A stretch of DNA of 64,000 nucleotides from Zoogloea sp. 1C4 (GTDB lineage Bacteria; Pseudomonadota; Gammaproteobacteria; Burkholderiales; Rhodocyclaceae): assembly GCF_009469605.1 (NCBI RefSeq), contig NZ_SSXU01000019.1, forward strand, positions 16,227 through 80,226. The letters are read 5' to 3'. Position numbers and translations under genes: made by a program. Shown here piece by piece: positions 10,501 through 18,351 of this stretch. Under the pieces are notes generated by a model, which did not search any database, was not told the DNA's origin, and saw only the letters and a list, made by a program, of their open reading frames with translations. Each line of letters starts with the position of its first letter. Within the stretch, counting starts at the first letter, position 1.

Positions 10501-10995
10501 CACCTGAGTGACGTGGGCGTAGCCGCCGATGGTCATCTGGTTGCGCAGGCCGTCTACATCAAGCCTGGCGCCCTGCTTGAGGAAGAAGGTGTAGGCCGCG
10601 AGGAAAGCCGGCGGGGCGAGCCGGTACAGGGCGGTAGACGCCGGCACCAGGGCGATGTCGGCCTCGCCGCGAGTGATCGCGTAGAGCGTGGAGAGCCGCT
10701 CGGAGATCAGATCCTGGTGGGGCGAGAAGCTGTCGTAGGGCAGGGTTTCCCAGTCGGGCAGCAGGTGGGTGCGCAGGTCCGGCGCGAGCCAGGCGATTTC
10801 GTCCGACAGGCGCTGGGCGTCCAGCGGGTTGGCGGTGACGACCACCAGCATCCGCTTGCCGTCGGCCAGCCGGGCGATGGCAAGGGCGTCGCTCGAACCG
10901 GCCAGCGAAGGCAGGTCGAGGCGCTGGCCAGGCTTGGCCTGGTTGAAGGCGTCGAGGGACGGGAGCAGGCGGGCGAGCGGTCGGGAGGCGGTCAT
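7552..10995 (-). CDS. mfd: Transcription-repair coupling factor Mfd
   Basis: The 1147-residue protein is close to the usual length of Mfd (about 1150). Mfd displaces RNA polymerase stalled at DNA lesions and recruits UvrA. Visible features are the UvrB-like N-terminal domains, and the RNA-polymerase-interacting domain around LKPGDPVVHSSHGIGRYMGL. The translocase core has Walker A GDVGFGKTEVA, DEEH box IIDEEHRFGV, TLTATPIPRTL, and the C-terminal helicase motifs QLRGRVGRS. The ATG at 10995 gives MTASRPLARLLP. A TTG at 11019 is in frame but gives an unusual extension, and neither start has a clear ribosome-binding site. It is a single gene on the minus strand, followed by a long hairpin. Confidence 0.97.
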   Translation of the reverse strand: MTASRPLARLLPSLDAFNQAKPGQRLDLPSLAGSSDALAIARLADGKRMLVVVTANPLDAQRLSDEIAWLAPDLRTHLLPDWETLPYDSFSPHQDLISERLSTLYAITRGEADIALVPASTALYRLAPPAFLAAYTFFLKQGARLDVDGLRNQMTIGGYAHVTQVVSPGEFSVRGGLVDLYPMGAALPYRIDLFDDEIESIKTFDPDTQRTVFPVKEVRLLPAREFPMDETGRTHFRGRFRETFEGDPSRCAVYKDVSNGIAPAGIEYYLPLFFDETATLFDYLPDHSRILLHRDVPGAIEAFWKDARSRHHLLGGDKTRPIMAPDQLFLSEEAFFVALKERTRLALPAGAGDGPSATLPDISVERKANDPLHRFKAFCAGFDGRVLVLAESAGRQQTIAEYFAEYGLKPEPSAGFDAFLGGDAKLALGVGPLAAGFVVPDAGIAVVTESELYAATARTRTRRDSRKAATMEGWLRDLSELKPGDPVVHSSHGIGRYMGLVHMDLGEGQTEFLHLEYANGDKLYVPVSQLHVITRYAGADPEAVHLHTLGSGRWEKAKKKAAQQVRDTAAELLALYAQRAARKGHQFDFKQHDLEAFADGFGFEETPDQLAAIEAVVADMKSGRPMDRLVCGDVGFGKTEVALRAAFIAVADGKQVVVLCPTTLLAEQHYQTFADRFADWPIKVAELSRFKSAKEQAEAIKQLGEGKVDILIGTHRLLQKDVTFKRLGLVIIDEEHRFGVRQKEALKALRSEVDILTLTATPIPRTLGLALEGLREFSVIATAPQKRLAIKTFVQRHSKGIIREAVIREFKRGGQVYFLHNEVETIENVRESLEELLPEARIVIGHGQLPERELERVMRDFTTQKANLLLCTTIIETGINIPTANTIIINRADRFGLAQLHQLRGRVGRSHHQAYAYLLTDAHAKPTAQAQKRLEAITMMEELGSGFYLAMQDLEIRGAGEVLGENQSGEIQQVGVSLYTEMLKRAVRDLQQGKEPDLTQPLEVVSEINLHAPALLPNDYCSDVQERLTLYKRLANCESEDDLQALQEELIDRFGEMPPQTRTLLETHRLRMLVKPFGVAKMDASESQISIQFGQHAPIDPVKVIMLIQKDKTIKMSGPDKLIRKVSTPDLKQRVAAVKSLLEAVKA

Positions 10996-11049
10996 GCGGA
11001 GGGTGCTGCGGAAAGACAAACCAGGCGGCGGATTATACGGCGGTGGCGC

Positions 11050-11823
11050 TCAGGCCCGGTCGATCTGGAAGGTTTCGACGACGCGGCCGGTTTCGATGCC
11101 GACCTCGTTCCAGGTGGATTCGGTGAAGCGCGCCCAGCCGTGGCGGTCGCGGGTGATGACGGTGGAGCAGCGGGTGCCATAGCCCGGCGCGCGGATGAAG
11201 GCGCTGGAGAGCATGCGCTCCCAGGCAAGGCTGACGCCGGTGCGAGGCAGCTCGGCGTCGGGCGCTGGGCGATCGTCGCGGAGCAGCTCACGCAGAGGTG
11301 TGTCGTCGGGCAGGGCCGCGAGGGCACGGGAGAGGCGGGACTTGCCGGCCTTCACCTTGGGCCACGGGGTGTCGAGCAGGTGGTTGGAGAGGGCATGGAC
11401 GCCCGGCTCCAGCAGCTGTGCGGAGCCGCTCTCGCTCTCGTAGATGCCCAGCGTCTCGCCGTCGGACACCAGGATGTTGAAGGCGTTGTAGCGCGGGCCT
11501 TCGCGCTTGAGGCGGTCCAAGGCGGCCGCGGTGGATTCGTCGCTGCCGAGAAAATCCGCCACCAGCGCCCCGCGGGACGGGGTTCCGCTGCGTATCCGGG
11601 CGGGATCGCGAAAATTGGTGAGGCCGGCAAAGCGGCCCGACCGGCCGAGGCCGAGCCAGGTGCCGCCGGCTTCGAGATCACGACCGGCGAAGATCGCCGG
11701 CGCGCCGTCGGATGGCCACCAGGCGGCTGGAGCCGCCGGGCGGGCGAAGAACTCGTCGCGGTTGGCGGCGACCACCAGCGGGTAATCCGGGTGGGCGCGC
11801 CAGGCAACGAGGATCAGGCACAT
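11050..11823 (-). CDS. NRDE (TANGO2-like) family protein
   Basis: The 257-residue protein begins MCLILVAW and carries the family signature NRDE at residues 21-24 (AANRDEFFARP). The catalytic-like Cys2 is that of Ntn-hydrolase-type folds. The start is the ATG at 11823, which overlaps the end of the upstream DUF4936 gene by ten bases and so suggests translational coupling. The NRDE/TANGO2 family is widespread, but its biochemical role in bacteria is not settled. It is co-transcribed with a DUF4936 gene and ygfZ. Confidence 0.88.
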   Translation of the reverse strand: MCLILVAWRAHPDYPLVVAANRDEFFARPAAPAAWWPSDGAPAIFAGRDLEAGGTWLGLGRSGRFAGLTNFRDPARIRSGTPSRGALVADFLGSDESTAAALDRLKREGPRYNAFNILVSDGETLGIYESESGSAQLLEPGVHALSNHLLDTPWPKVKAGKSRLSRALAALPDDTPLRELLRDDRPAPDAELPRTGVSLAWERMLSSAFIRAPGYGTRCSTVITRDRHGWARFTESTWNEVGIETGRVVETFQIDRA

Positions 11824-12107
11824 GCGACGAAGCGCTCGGTGTGGCGGCGGCCGCCGTCGTCGATGAAACGTGCGATGCCGTGGCGGTCGAGGCCCTGGGC
11901 GAGGGCGTCGTCGAAGGCGGCGGAGTCGGTCACGTTCTCGTAGATCTCCATCCACGTCCACGGGTCGTCGGCCTTGCGCAGGAAGCGCCCGGCCACGCCC
12001 GTCTGGCCGCGGAGCTCATCCTGCAGGTTGTAGAGCGTGCGGGTGAGATCGGCTTCCAGGCCCATGCGGACGGGGTAGTAGATGTAGTAATGGATCGCGG
12101 ACGTCAC
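11814..12107 (-). CDS. DUF4936 family small protein
   Basis: The protein has 97 residues and no signal peptide or membrane segment. Sequence such as IHYYIYYPVRMG and WTWMEIYENV matches my recollection of the DUF4936 family of betaproteobacteria, which adopts a ferredoxin-like or antibiotic-monooxygenase-like fold. It lies between ygfZ (nine-base gap) and the NRDE gene (ten-base overlap), so the three form an operon. The function is unknown. Confidence 0.75.
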   Translation of the reverse strand: MTSAIHYYIYYPVRMGLEADLTRTLYNLQDELRGQTGVAGRFLRKADDPWTWMEIYENVTDSAAFDDALAQGLDRHGIARFIDDGGRRHTERFVACA

Positions 12108-12116
12108 GACCGGCCC

Positions 12117-13148
12117 TCAGGGAAGCGCGTAGGGCAGGGGCACGAAAGCCACCGCAGCGCCATCCGGGGCGCCGATCGTGGCCTTGCCCCCTTCGGCACT
12201 CGAGGTCTGCAGCACCACCAGGGCGTCGAAGCCGCCATCCGGCGCAGGGGCTGCACTCACCACCTTGCCAGCGGACTGGTCGCCGAAATCCGGGGCATAC
12301 AGATCGGTGCCGGCCGCGAGGGCGGGCACGTCGGCGTGGATGCGGTACATGCGCTTCTTGAGCTTGCCGAGATAGTGGGTGCGGGCCACGATCTCCTGGC
12401 CGGGGTAACAGCCCTTGTTGAAGCTCACGCCGCCGATGAGGTCGTAGTTCACCATCTGCACGACGAACTCTTCCTGCACCGGCTGGGTGACCACCGGCTG
12501 GCCGGCGCGGATGTCGAGCCACTGCCACGCGGCGCTACCGGCCGGTTGGGCGCCCGCAGCCACGAACTTGGCCCACAGGTTGGGCGCTTCGGAGATCGGC
12601 GCCGACACGATGAAGCGGGAGTCATCCAGCCGCACCACGGTGGCAAGGCCCGACGCGGTGGCAAGTTCGGCGCCAGGGATGCCGAGGCCAGCAGCCTCAA
12701 GGGCCGCGCCAGCCCGCGGGCCAGCCAGGCCGATCAGCGCCGAATCGCCGCCGTCGTCCATCAGCCGCACCTTGGAGCGCAGGATGTACATCGACAGCTT
12801 CTTGAGCATCGCGGCGTGGATGTCGGCCGACAGGGTGAGGAGGTAATCGCCGGCTTCGCGCCAGAGCACGATGCTGGCCAGCATCCGGCCCTTGGGGCTG
12901 TTGAAGCTGGTGAACTGGGCTTCGTTGGGGCCCAGCTTCTTCACGTCGTTGGAGAACAGGTTGTGCAGGAAGGCGCAGGCGTCTTCACCGCTGGCGCGGA
13001 TTGCACCAAGGTGGATCATCGGCACGACAATCGTGCCCTGGGCCGCGCGGATCACATCCTGCCGGGCCTCTTCGGAAAACTGCACGGCGTTGTCGCCGGA
13101 GAACTGGGCGCCTTGGTTGGCGAGAAAGGTTTGCCAGGTTGCGTTCAT
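12117..13148 (-). CDS. ygfZ: Folate-binding YgfZ protein (Fe-S cluster repair/assembly)
   Basis: The 343-residue protein has a GcvT-like tetrahydrofolate-binding fold. The diagnostic YgfZ motif KGCYPGQE is present (NKGCYPGQEIVART), including its conserved Cys. The start at 13148 (MNATWQTF) is chosen because homology begins there; longer in-frame extensions are low-complexity. In E. coli YgfZ supports certain Fe-S enzymes such as MiaB. It is divergent from mltG, a common arrangement in betaproteobacteria. Confidence 0.93.
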   Translation of the reverse strand: MNATWQTFLANQGAQFSGDNAVQFSEEARQDVIRAAQGTIVVPMIHLGAIRASGEDACAFLHNLFSNDVKKLGPNEAQFTSFNSPKGRMLASIVLWREAGDYLLTLSADIHAAMLKKLSMYILRSKVRLMDDGGDSALIGLAGPRAGAALEAAGLGIPGAELATASGLATVVRLDDSRFIVSAPISEAPNLWAKFVAAGAQPAGSAAWQWLDIRAGQPVVTQPVQEEFVVQMVNYDLIGGVSFNKGCYPGQEIVARTHYLGKLKKRMYRIHADVPALAAGTDLYAPDFGDQSAGKVVSAAPAPDGGFDALVVLQTSSAEGGKATIGAPDGAAVAFVPLPYALP

Positions 13149-13353
13149 CAGTGGTCGTGGTCCTGAGTCTGAAACGAGTCCAAAAGCGGTTTGCGCTATT
13201 ATAGAGGCCTGACCGCGCAGGCTTCGGCCTGTCTGCGGTCTTTGTCGTACCGGCGGGGCAGTCCTCATCAAAGTTGTCCATGTCCGGGCCGGCTTGCGGC
13301 GCCCACCTCTTTGCTCACCTCATTCGTTTGTTTCCCACGCGCCAAGTTCCCAG

Positions 13354-14355
13354 ATGAAGCGCCTGTTTTCCCGTTTAGTCGTGCTCGCGCTCATCGGACT
13401 GGCCTGCCTTGCCGGCGCGCTCGCGTGGTTTGCCTATCGTCCGCTGCCGCTGCGCCAGACGCCGCTGGATTTCACCGTCGAGCCCGGCTCTTCGATGAAG
13501 CAAGTGGCGCGCCAGCTTGTTGACGCCGGTTTCGACATGCCGCCGCTGGCCATCGTCACCCTGGCGCGTATCACGCGTCAGGCCAATGCGATCAAGGCTG
13601 GCAGCTACGAGGTGGAGGCAGGTGTCACCCCGCTGCAACTGCTTAACAAGCTCAGCCGTGGCGACGTGAGCCAGGCCGAACTGCCGGTGATCGAGGGCTG
13701 GAACTTCCGCCAGCTGCGCGCCGCGCTCGATCGCCACCCGGATCTGCGCCACGACACCGCCGGGTTGTCGGATGCTCAAATCCTCGAAAAGCTCGGCGTG
13801 GACGCGCGTCACCCCGAAGGCCTGTTCTTTCCCGATACCTATCTCTTCGCCCGCCGCTCCAGCGATCTCGATGTGCTGCGCCGGGCCCACGCAAATCACC
13901 AGAAGGTGCTTGATCGGGAATGGCAGCGCCGTGCCGATGGCCTGCCGTACAAGACGCCCTACGAGGCGCTGATCATGGCCTCCATCGTCGAAAAGGAAAC
14001 CGGCCAGGCGGCCGACCGGCCGATGGTGGCCTCGGTGTTCATCAACCGGCTGCGCGCTGGCATGTTGCTCCAGACTGACCCGACGGTAATCTACGGCCTC
14101 GGCACCGATTTCGACGGAAACCTGAAGAAGCGTGACCTGCTTGCCGACACGCCCTACAACACCTACACCCGCACAGGCCTGCCGCCCACGCCGATCGCCA
14201 TGCCCGGCACGGCCGCGCTGCGGGCGGCCCTCAATCCGCCCGCCACCGATTACCTTTATTTCGTGGCCCGCGGCGACGGCTCCAGCGAGTTTTCCCGCAA
14301 TCTCGACGAACACAACCGGGCCGTGGCCCGCTACATCCGGAAACGCAGCCAGTGA
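13354..14355 (+). CDS. mltG: Endolytic murein transglycosylase MltG
   Basis: The protein has 333 residues. An N-terminal membrane anchor (residues 8-27) is followed by a LysM-like region and the YceG domain. The catalytic glutamate is seen in [11 protein letters not shown] (about Glu213). Other family motifs are EGLFFPDTY and DPTVIYGLG, and [13 protein letters not shown] near the end. MltG cleaves nascent glycan strands at the inner membrane. Its stop codon overlaps the GTG start of tmk, and this mltG-tmk-holB order is conserved in many proteobacteria. Confidence 0.97.
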   Translation: MKRLFSRLVVLALIGLACLAGALAWFAYRPLPLRQTPLDFTVEPGSSMKQVARQLVDAGFDMPPLAIVTLARITRQANAIKAGSYEVEAGVTPLQLLNKLSRGDVSQAELPVIEGWNFRQLRAALDRHPDLRHDTAGLSDAQILEKLGVDARHPEGLFFPDTYLFARRSSDLDVLRRAHANHQKVLDREWQRRADGLPYKTPYEALIMASIVEKETGQAADRPMVASVFINRLRAGMLLQTDPTVIYGLGTDFDGNLKKRDLLADTPYNTYTRTGLPPTPIAMPGTAALRAALNPPATDYLYFVARGDGSSEFSRNLDEHNRAVARYIRKRSQ

Positions 14356-14969
14356 AATCCCGCTTCATCACCTTTGAAGGCATCGACGGCGCCGGCAAGA
14401 GCAGCCAGATCGCGGCTGTCGTGGCGCTGATCGAATCCCGCGGCATCCACGTCGTCCAGACTCGCGAACCCGGCGGCACGCCCCTCGGCGAGAAGCTGCG
14501 CGAACTGCTGCTGCATGAGCCGATGCACCTGGAAACCGAAGCCATGCTGATGTTCGCCGCCCGCCGCGAGCACCTCGCAGCGCTCATCGAACCGTCGCTC
14601 GCCGCTGGAAAATGGGTGGTCTCCGACCGCTTCACGGACGCCACCTACGCCTATCAGGTGGGCGGACGCGGGCTGGACGAAGGACGCTTCGCCGCGCTCG
14701 AGCAGTGGGTTCATCCCTACCTTCAGCCGGATCTCACGCTGATCTTCGACCTCGATCCGGCTGTCGCCGCGCGGCGTCTAGCCGGCACCGGCGTGGCGCC
14801 GGACCGCTTCGAGCGGGAGAAGACCGATTTCTTCGAGCGGGTCCGGTCGGCGTATCTGCGCCGGGCGGCGGCCGATCCGAAGCGGGTCCGGGTGATCGAC
14901 GCCAGCCAGACGCCGGACGAGATCCGGCTGCAGGTCGAGGCCGTCGTCGGCGAGGCGTGTTTCCAATGA
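14352..14969 (+). CDS. tmk: Thymidylate kinase
   Basis: The 205-residue protein starts at a GTG that overlaps the mltG stop codon (GTGA). The P-loop is GIDGAGKSS (residues 10-18). DR(E/Y)-type motifs include [11 protein letters not shown] and [14 protein letters not shown], and the C-terminal lid is present. It phosphorylates dTMP to dTDP. The end overlaps holB in an ATGA arrangement, so translational coupling is likely. Confidence 0.97.
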   Translation: MKSRFITFEGIDGAGKSSQIAAVVALIESRGIHVVQTREPGGTPLGEKLRELLLHEPMHLETEAMLMFAARREHLAALIEPSLAAGKWVVSDRFTDATYAYQVGGRGLDEGRFAALEQWVHPYLQPDLTLIFDLDPAVAARRLAGTGVAPDRFEREKTDFFERVRSAYLRRAAADPKRVRVIDASQTPDEIRLQVEAVVGEACFQ

Positions 14970-16027
14970 TCTTCGAATGGCAGGCCGCCCTGTGGCAGCG
15001 CGTGCTCGACAGCGCCGAGCGCATGCCCCACGCGCTGCTCTTTGCCGGCCCGGCTGGCGGCGGCAAGCGGGTTTTTGCCGAGGCTCTGGCGGCGCGGGAA
15101 CTCTGCGCCCAAAATGGGGTCGATGGACATGCCTGCGGCGTCTGCGAGGATTGCCTGTGGCGTCTGTCCGGCAACCACCCTGATCTCATGCGTGTGATCC
15201 CGGAAGCCGATCAGGAAGACCGCGGCGACGCGGCGACTGAAAAGCCCGAAGGTGGCAAGGCGGCCAGCCGACAGATCGTGATCGAACAGATCCGCAACCT
15301 CCAGCAGGCGCTGACCACCGGCGGCCACCGGGGAGGGCGTCGGGTGGTGATCATCGATCCGCCCGAGGCCATGAACCTGTTCACCGCCAACGCGCTGCTC
15401 AAACTGCTCGAAGAACCCACGACCAACGCCTTGTTCATTCTGGTTTCGTCCTCTCCCAAGCGTCTTCTGCCGACGATCCGCAGCCGCTGCCAGACGTGGG
15501 CCTTCCCGCGTCCGCCGGCCGAGATGGCCACCCGCTGGCTCGCCGACAAAAAGGTGCCGGACGCCGCTGCGCTGCTGGCCTTTTCCGGCGGCATGCCGCT
15601 GGCCGCAGCCGAGATGGCCGAAGGTGGCGCCGCTGCCGCACGCAAGCGCTTTGTGGATGACATCGTCAGCGTGCCGCGCAAGGCGCCGCTGCGTCTGGCG
15701 GGCGAATGGGAGAGCTGGCTGAAGAGCAAGGACGCGCTGGCCTGCGGCTTCGACATGCCGACGCTGGTAGGCTGGCTGCAGCGCTGGGTGGCCGATCTGG
15801 TCAGCCTGCGCCTGGGTGGGCCGGTGCGCTTCTTTCCTGCGCAATATGACATTCTCCACGGGCTGTCCGGTCGGCTGACCATCGACGCTGCCCTCGGCTG
15901 CTACAATGAAATCACCCAGTCCCGCCGGGTTTCGCAGCATCCGCTGAACGCCCGGCTTTTTCTTGAGGACATGCTTTTGCGGTACGCCCGGAGTCTTCAG
16001 GCCGCCGCGCCAGCCATGCGCAGATGA
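14966..16027 (+). CDS. holB: DNA polymerase III delta-prime subunit
   Basis: The 353-residue AAA+ clamp-loader protein begins [12 protein letters not shown]-loop-like GPAGGGKR is followed by a zinc module of four cysteines at C-x8-C-x2-C-x2-C ([19 protein letters not shown]). [24 protein letters not shown] is the Walker B and sensor region, and [15 protein letters not shown] contains the SRC motif. It is the stator of the clamp loader. It overlaps tmk upstream and pilZ downstream by four bases each. Confidence 0.95.
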   Translation: MIFEWQAALWQRVLDSAERMPHALLFAGPAGGGKRVFAEALAARELCAQNGVDGHACGVCEDCLWRLSGNHPDLMRVIPEADQEDRGDAATEKPEGGKAASRQIVIEQIRNLQQALTTGGHRGGRRVVIIDPPEAMNLFTANALLKLLEEPTTNALFILVSSSPKRLLPTIRSRCQTWAFPRPPAEMATRWLADKKVPDAAALLAFSGGMPLAAAEMAEGGAAAARKRFVDDIVSVPRKAPLRLAGEWESWLKSKDALACGFDMPTLVGWLQRWVADLVSLRLGGPVRFFPAQYDILHGLSGRLTIDAALGCYNEITQSRRVSQHPLNARLFLEDMLLRYARSLQAAAPAMRR

Positions 16028-16392
16028 ACGATTCCCTGAAGCGCCCCCTCCAGCCGCGCCCCAGCGTCCTGTCGCTCAACATCAGCTCCAAGTCGGCGCT
16101 GTACGCGGCCTACATGCCGTTCATCAGGAACGGCGGGATCTTCGTGCCCACCACCCGCGAGTACAAGCTCGGCGACGAGATCTTCATGCTCCTGCAGATC
16201 ATGGACGATCAGACCAAGCATCCCGTTGCCGGCACCATCGCGTGGATCACCCCGGCCGGGGCCCAGGGGAACAAGACGCAGGGTATCGGTGTCCAGTTTG
16301 CAGGCGACGATGCCGGGCAGGTGCTGCGCAACCGGATCGAACAGATCCTCGCGGGGCATCTCGGCTCATCGCGCCCGACGCACACGCTCTGA
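16024..16392 (+). CDS. pilZ: PilZ-domain type IV pilus protein
   Basis: The 122-residue single-domain protein contains the core YMPFIRNGGIFVPTTREYKLGDEIFMLL and IAWITPAG. This is the type IV pilus PilZ subtype, which lacks the RxxxR and (D/N)xSxxG motifs that bind cyclic di-GMP. In Pseudomonas and Xanthomonas this protein is needed for pilus biogenesis and contacts PilB and FimX. Its ATG overlaps the stop codon of holB, and the tatD gene follows. That order is conserved. Confidence 0.92.
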   Translation: MNDSLKRPLQPRPSVLSLNISSKSALYAAYMPFIRNGGIFVPTTREYKLGDEIFMLLQIMDDQTKHPVAGTIAWITPAGAQGNKTQGIGVQFAGDDAGQVLRNRIEQILAGHLGSSRPTHTL

Positions 16393-16466
16393 CGCTGTTT
16401 CCGTCGTCGTTTCCGCTTTCAATCCGAGAAGCTCACTGAAGCCTTTCACAGCCTTCCGCATCCTTC

Positions 16467-17240
16467 ATGCTCGTCGATTCCCACTGTCACCTGGATTTCC
16501 CCGACCTCATCGAGAACGAGGCGGCGCTGCTCGAACGGATGGCCGAGAACGGTGTCACCCATGCCCTGTGCGTGGCGGTGAAACTCGAAACCCTCGCCGG
16601 CGTGATCGGCCTTGCCGAGCGCCACGCGAACATCTTTGCGTCGGTTGGCGTGCATCCTGACAACGCCGATTGTGACGAACCCGACACCGCCCGATTGCTG
16701 GAGCTCGCGGCCCACCCGAAAGTTGTGGCGATCGGTGAGACCGGACTCGACTACTACTGGCACAAGGACGCGCCCGAGTGGCAGCGGGATCGTTTCCGGA
16801 CTCACATCCGCGCTGCCAAGGCCTGTGGCAAGCCGCTGATCATCCACACCCGCGACTCCGCCGCCGACACCCTGCGCCTGATGCGCGAAGAATCGGCCGG
16901 TGAAGCGGGCGGCGTGATGCACTGTTTTACCGAAACCCGTGAAGTGGCCGAGCAGGCGCTTGATCTGGGCTTCTATATTTCATTTTCGGGTATCGTCAGC
17001 TTCAAGACCGCCGAATCCCTTCGGGATGTGGCACGCTTCGTTCCGGCTGATCGTCTGCTGGTGGAAACCGACGCGCCTTACCTGGCGCCGGTGCCTTTCC
17101 GTGGCAAGACCAATCAGCCGGCCTACGTCCGCCATGTGGCCGAAGCCGTCGCGACCGCCCGGGGAGAAACGCTCCAGGTGGTGGCCGATGCCACCACGCG
17201 AAACTTCTTTCAGCTTTTCAAGCACGCCAGACCGTCATGA
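16467..17240 (+). CDS. tatD: TatD-family metal-dependent hydrolase
   Basis: The 257-residue TIM-barrel protein carries the TatD metal-binding motifs: DSHCHLD at 4-10, Glu in GETGLDYYW, HTRDS, and VETDAPYLAP. The closest subgroup by context is YcfH, next to holB and pilZ. These enzymes are nucleases or deacylases. The stop codon overlaps the start of the ankyrin gene. Confidence 0.93.
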   Translation: MLVDSHCHLDFPDLIENEAALLERMAENGVTHALCVAVKLETLAGVIGLAERHANIFASVGVHPDNADCDEPDTARLLELAAHPKVVAIGETGLDYYWHKDAPEWQRDRFRTHIRAAKACGKPLIIHTRDSAADTLRLMREESAGEAGGVMHCFTETREVAEQALDLGFYISFSGIVSFKTAESLRDVARFVPADRLLVETDAPYLAPVPFRGKTNQPAYVRHVAEAVATARGETLQVVADATTRNFFQLFKHARPS

Positions 17241-17935
17241 AAACAGCCGCCCTCGTATCCCGTCATCCCGCCCTCCGTTCGCTGCGCGTCAAGGCCATCG
17301 GGGCCCTGATCGTTGGCCTGCACCTGTCGATGCCGGCGCTTGCTGCGTCGCAAGATGATCTGTTCAACGCCGCCAAGCTTGGCGATGCGAAGGAAATCGC
17401 CCAGGAAGTTGCCCGCGGGGCTGATCCCAATCTGGCCGATGCTGCCGGCAACACGCTGTTGATCACCGCGGCCCGCGAGGAGCAGCCCAAGGTGGTGGCC
17501 GAGCTGATCAAGCAGCGTGGCATCAAGCTCGACGCGCGCAATGCCGCGGGTGATTCGGCCCTGATGCTGGCCAGCCTGCGGGGTTACAACGAGGTGGTCG
17601 AACTGCTGCTGAAGGCCGGTGCCCAGTTCAATCACGACGGCTGGAACCCACTGCTCTATGCCGCCTTTGAAGGCCGCGTGGGCATCGTCGAGATGCTGCT
17701 GGCGAAGGGCGCCAACCCCGATGCGCTGGCCCCCAACCGGAGCACGCCGCTGATGTTTGCCGCCCGCAATGGCCACGAAGACGTGGTTGTTCGTCTACTG
17801 AAGGCTGGCGCGAACGTCGACCTGAAGAACGACCAGAACGAGACTGCCGACAGCTGGGCAGCCAAGTATCGCAACACCGACATCGCCGAGCTGATCCAGG
17901 CCGAACGCAAGGCCCGCGCAGGCCGCGCAAAATAA
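17237..17935 (+). CDS. Exported ankyrin-repeat protein
   Basis: The 232-residue protein has an N-terminal signal peptide ending about residue 36 (LHLSMPALAAS). About five ankyrin repeats follow, for example GDSALMLASLRGYNEVVELLLKAGA and RSTPLMFAARNGHEDVVVRLLKAGA. The ATG overlaps the tatD stop. The repeats are protein-interaction modules, and the partner is unknown. A periplasmic location is predicted from the signal peptide. Confidence 0.9.
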   Translation: MKTAALVSRHPALRSLRVKAIGALIVGLHLSMPALAASQDDLFNAAKLGDAKEIAQEVARGADPNLADAAGNTLLITAAREEQPKVVAELIKQRGIKLDARNAAGDSALMLASLRGYNEVVELLLKAGAQFNHDGWNPLLYAAFEGRVGIVEMLLAKGANPDALAPNRSTPLMFAARNGHEDVVVRLLKAGANVDLKNDQNETADSWAAKYRNTDIAELIQAERKARAGRAK

Positions 17936-17975
17936 GGCTTGCGGGCAGGCCGGATGCCTTGCCTGCCCGTAATCA

Positions 17976-18152
17976 TCAATACCTGCCGTGCCCGAGGCGC
18001 CAGGGGAGCGACGGCCCCACCCGGCGCAGCACCCCGGCGACGATCACGGCCAGCAGGGCGGGCACCAGGGCATGGTCGCCCTGGCCGCCGGCCAGCAGAA
18101 CGCCAACGATTACGCCGCTCACCATCAGAATCCGGCAGATCAAGGTTTCCAT
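17976..18152 (-). CDS. 58-residue hydrophobic membrane protein
   Basis: A small reading frame begins at the ATG at 18152, preceded by AAAGGAGACTTCG, which is a good ribosome-binding site. It encodes METLICRILMVSG, then two hydrophobic segments (about residues 8-22 and 28-42) separated by a short polar GGQGDH loop. The basic tail is RRVGPSLPWRLGHGRY. It is divergent from the tyrosine recombinase, and a LexA-type dyad lies 96-129 bases upstream. I do not recognise the family. A small holin-like or TisB-like membrane protein under SOS control is a speculation from size and context. Confidence 0.6.
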   Translation of the reverse strand: METLICRILMVSGVIVGVLLAGGQGDHALVPALLAVIVAGVLRRVGPSLPWRLGHGRY

Positions 18153-18247
18153 CGAAGTCTCCTTTCAGCATGACAGGTGCCCCGTGGGGCGTTGAGGTGA
18201 GATGCGCAGACCTTGCCGTGGGCACAAGGCCCGATAACTGATTGCGC

Positions 18248-18281
18248 ATCCGATGACTGTAAGTATATACAGCTATCGGAT
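18248..18281. promoter_or_regulatory. 34-bp dyad containing a LexA-type box CTGT-N8-ACAG
   Basis: Positions 18257-18272 read CTGTAAGTATATACAG, a match to the CTGT-N8-ACAG LexA consensus of gamma- and betaproteobacteria with an AT-rich core. Outside it, ATCCGAT (18248-18254) and ATCGGAT (18275-18281) are exact inverted copies. The dyad is therefore 34 bases long with only two mismatched positions outside the central spacer. It lies between divergent starts: the small membrane protein at 18152 and the recombinase at 18352. LexA control is inferred from sequence alone. Confidence 0.6.
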
Positions 18282-18351
18282 TTCCGCAAGCGCATCGTTC
18301 GCACGAGTGCGTCTTCCGGCATGACCGCAGACTCGGGCTAAACTTGAGTCC

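Noticed and set aside
7525..11943. 1472-codon plus-strand open frame
   Set aside because: It lies antisense to mfd and the NRDE gene, both certain by motif. It has no recognisable domain and reflects the third-position GC bias.
18140..18322. 60-codon minus-strand frame across the LexA-type dyad
   Set aside because: No ribosome-binding site and no protein-like pattern. The shorter frame ending at 17976 is better supported.
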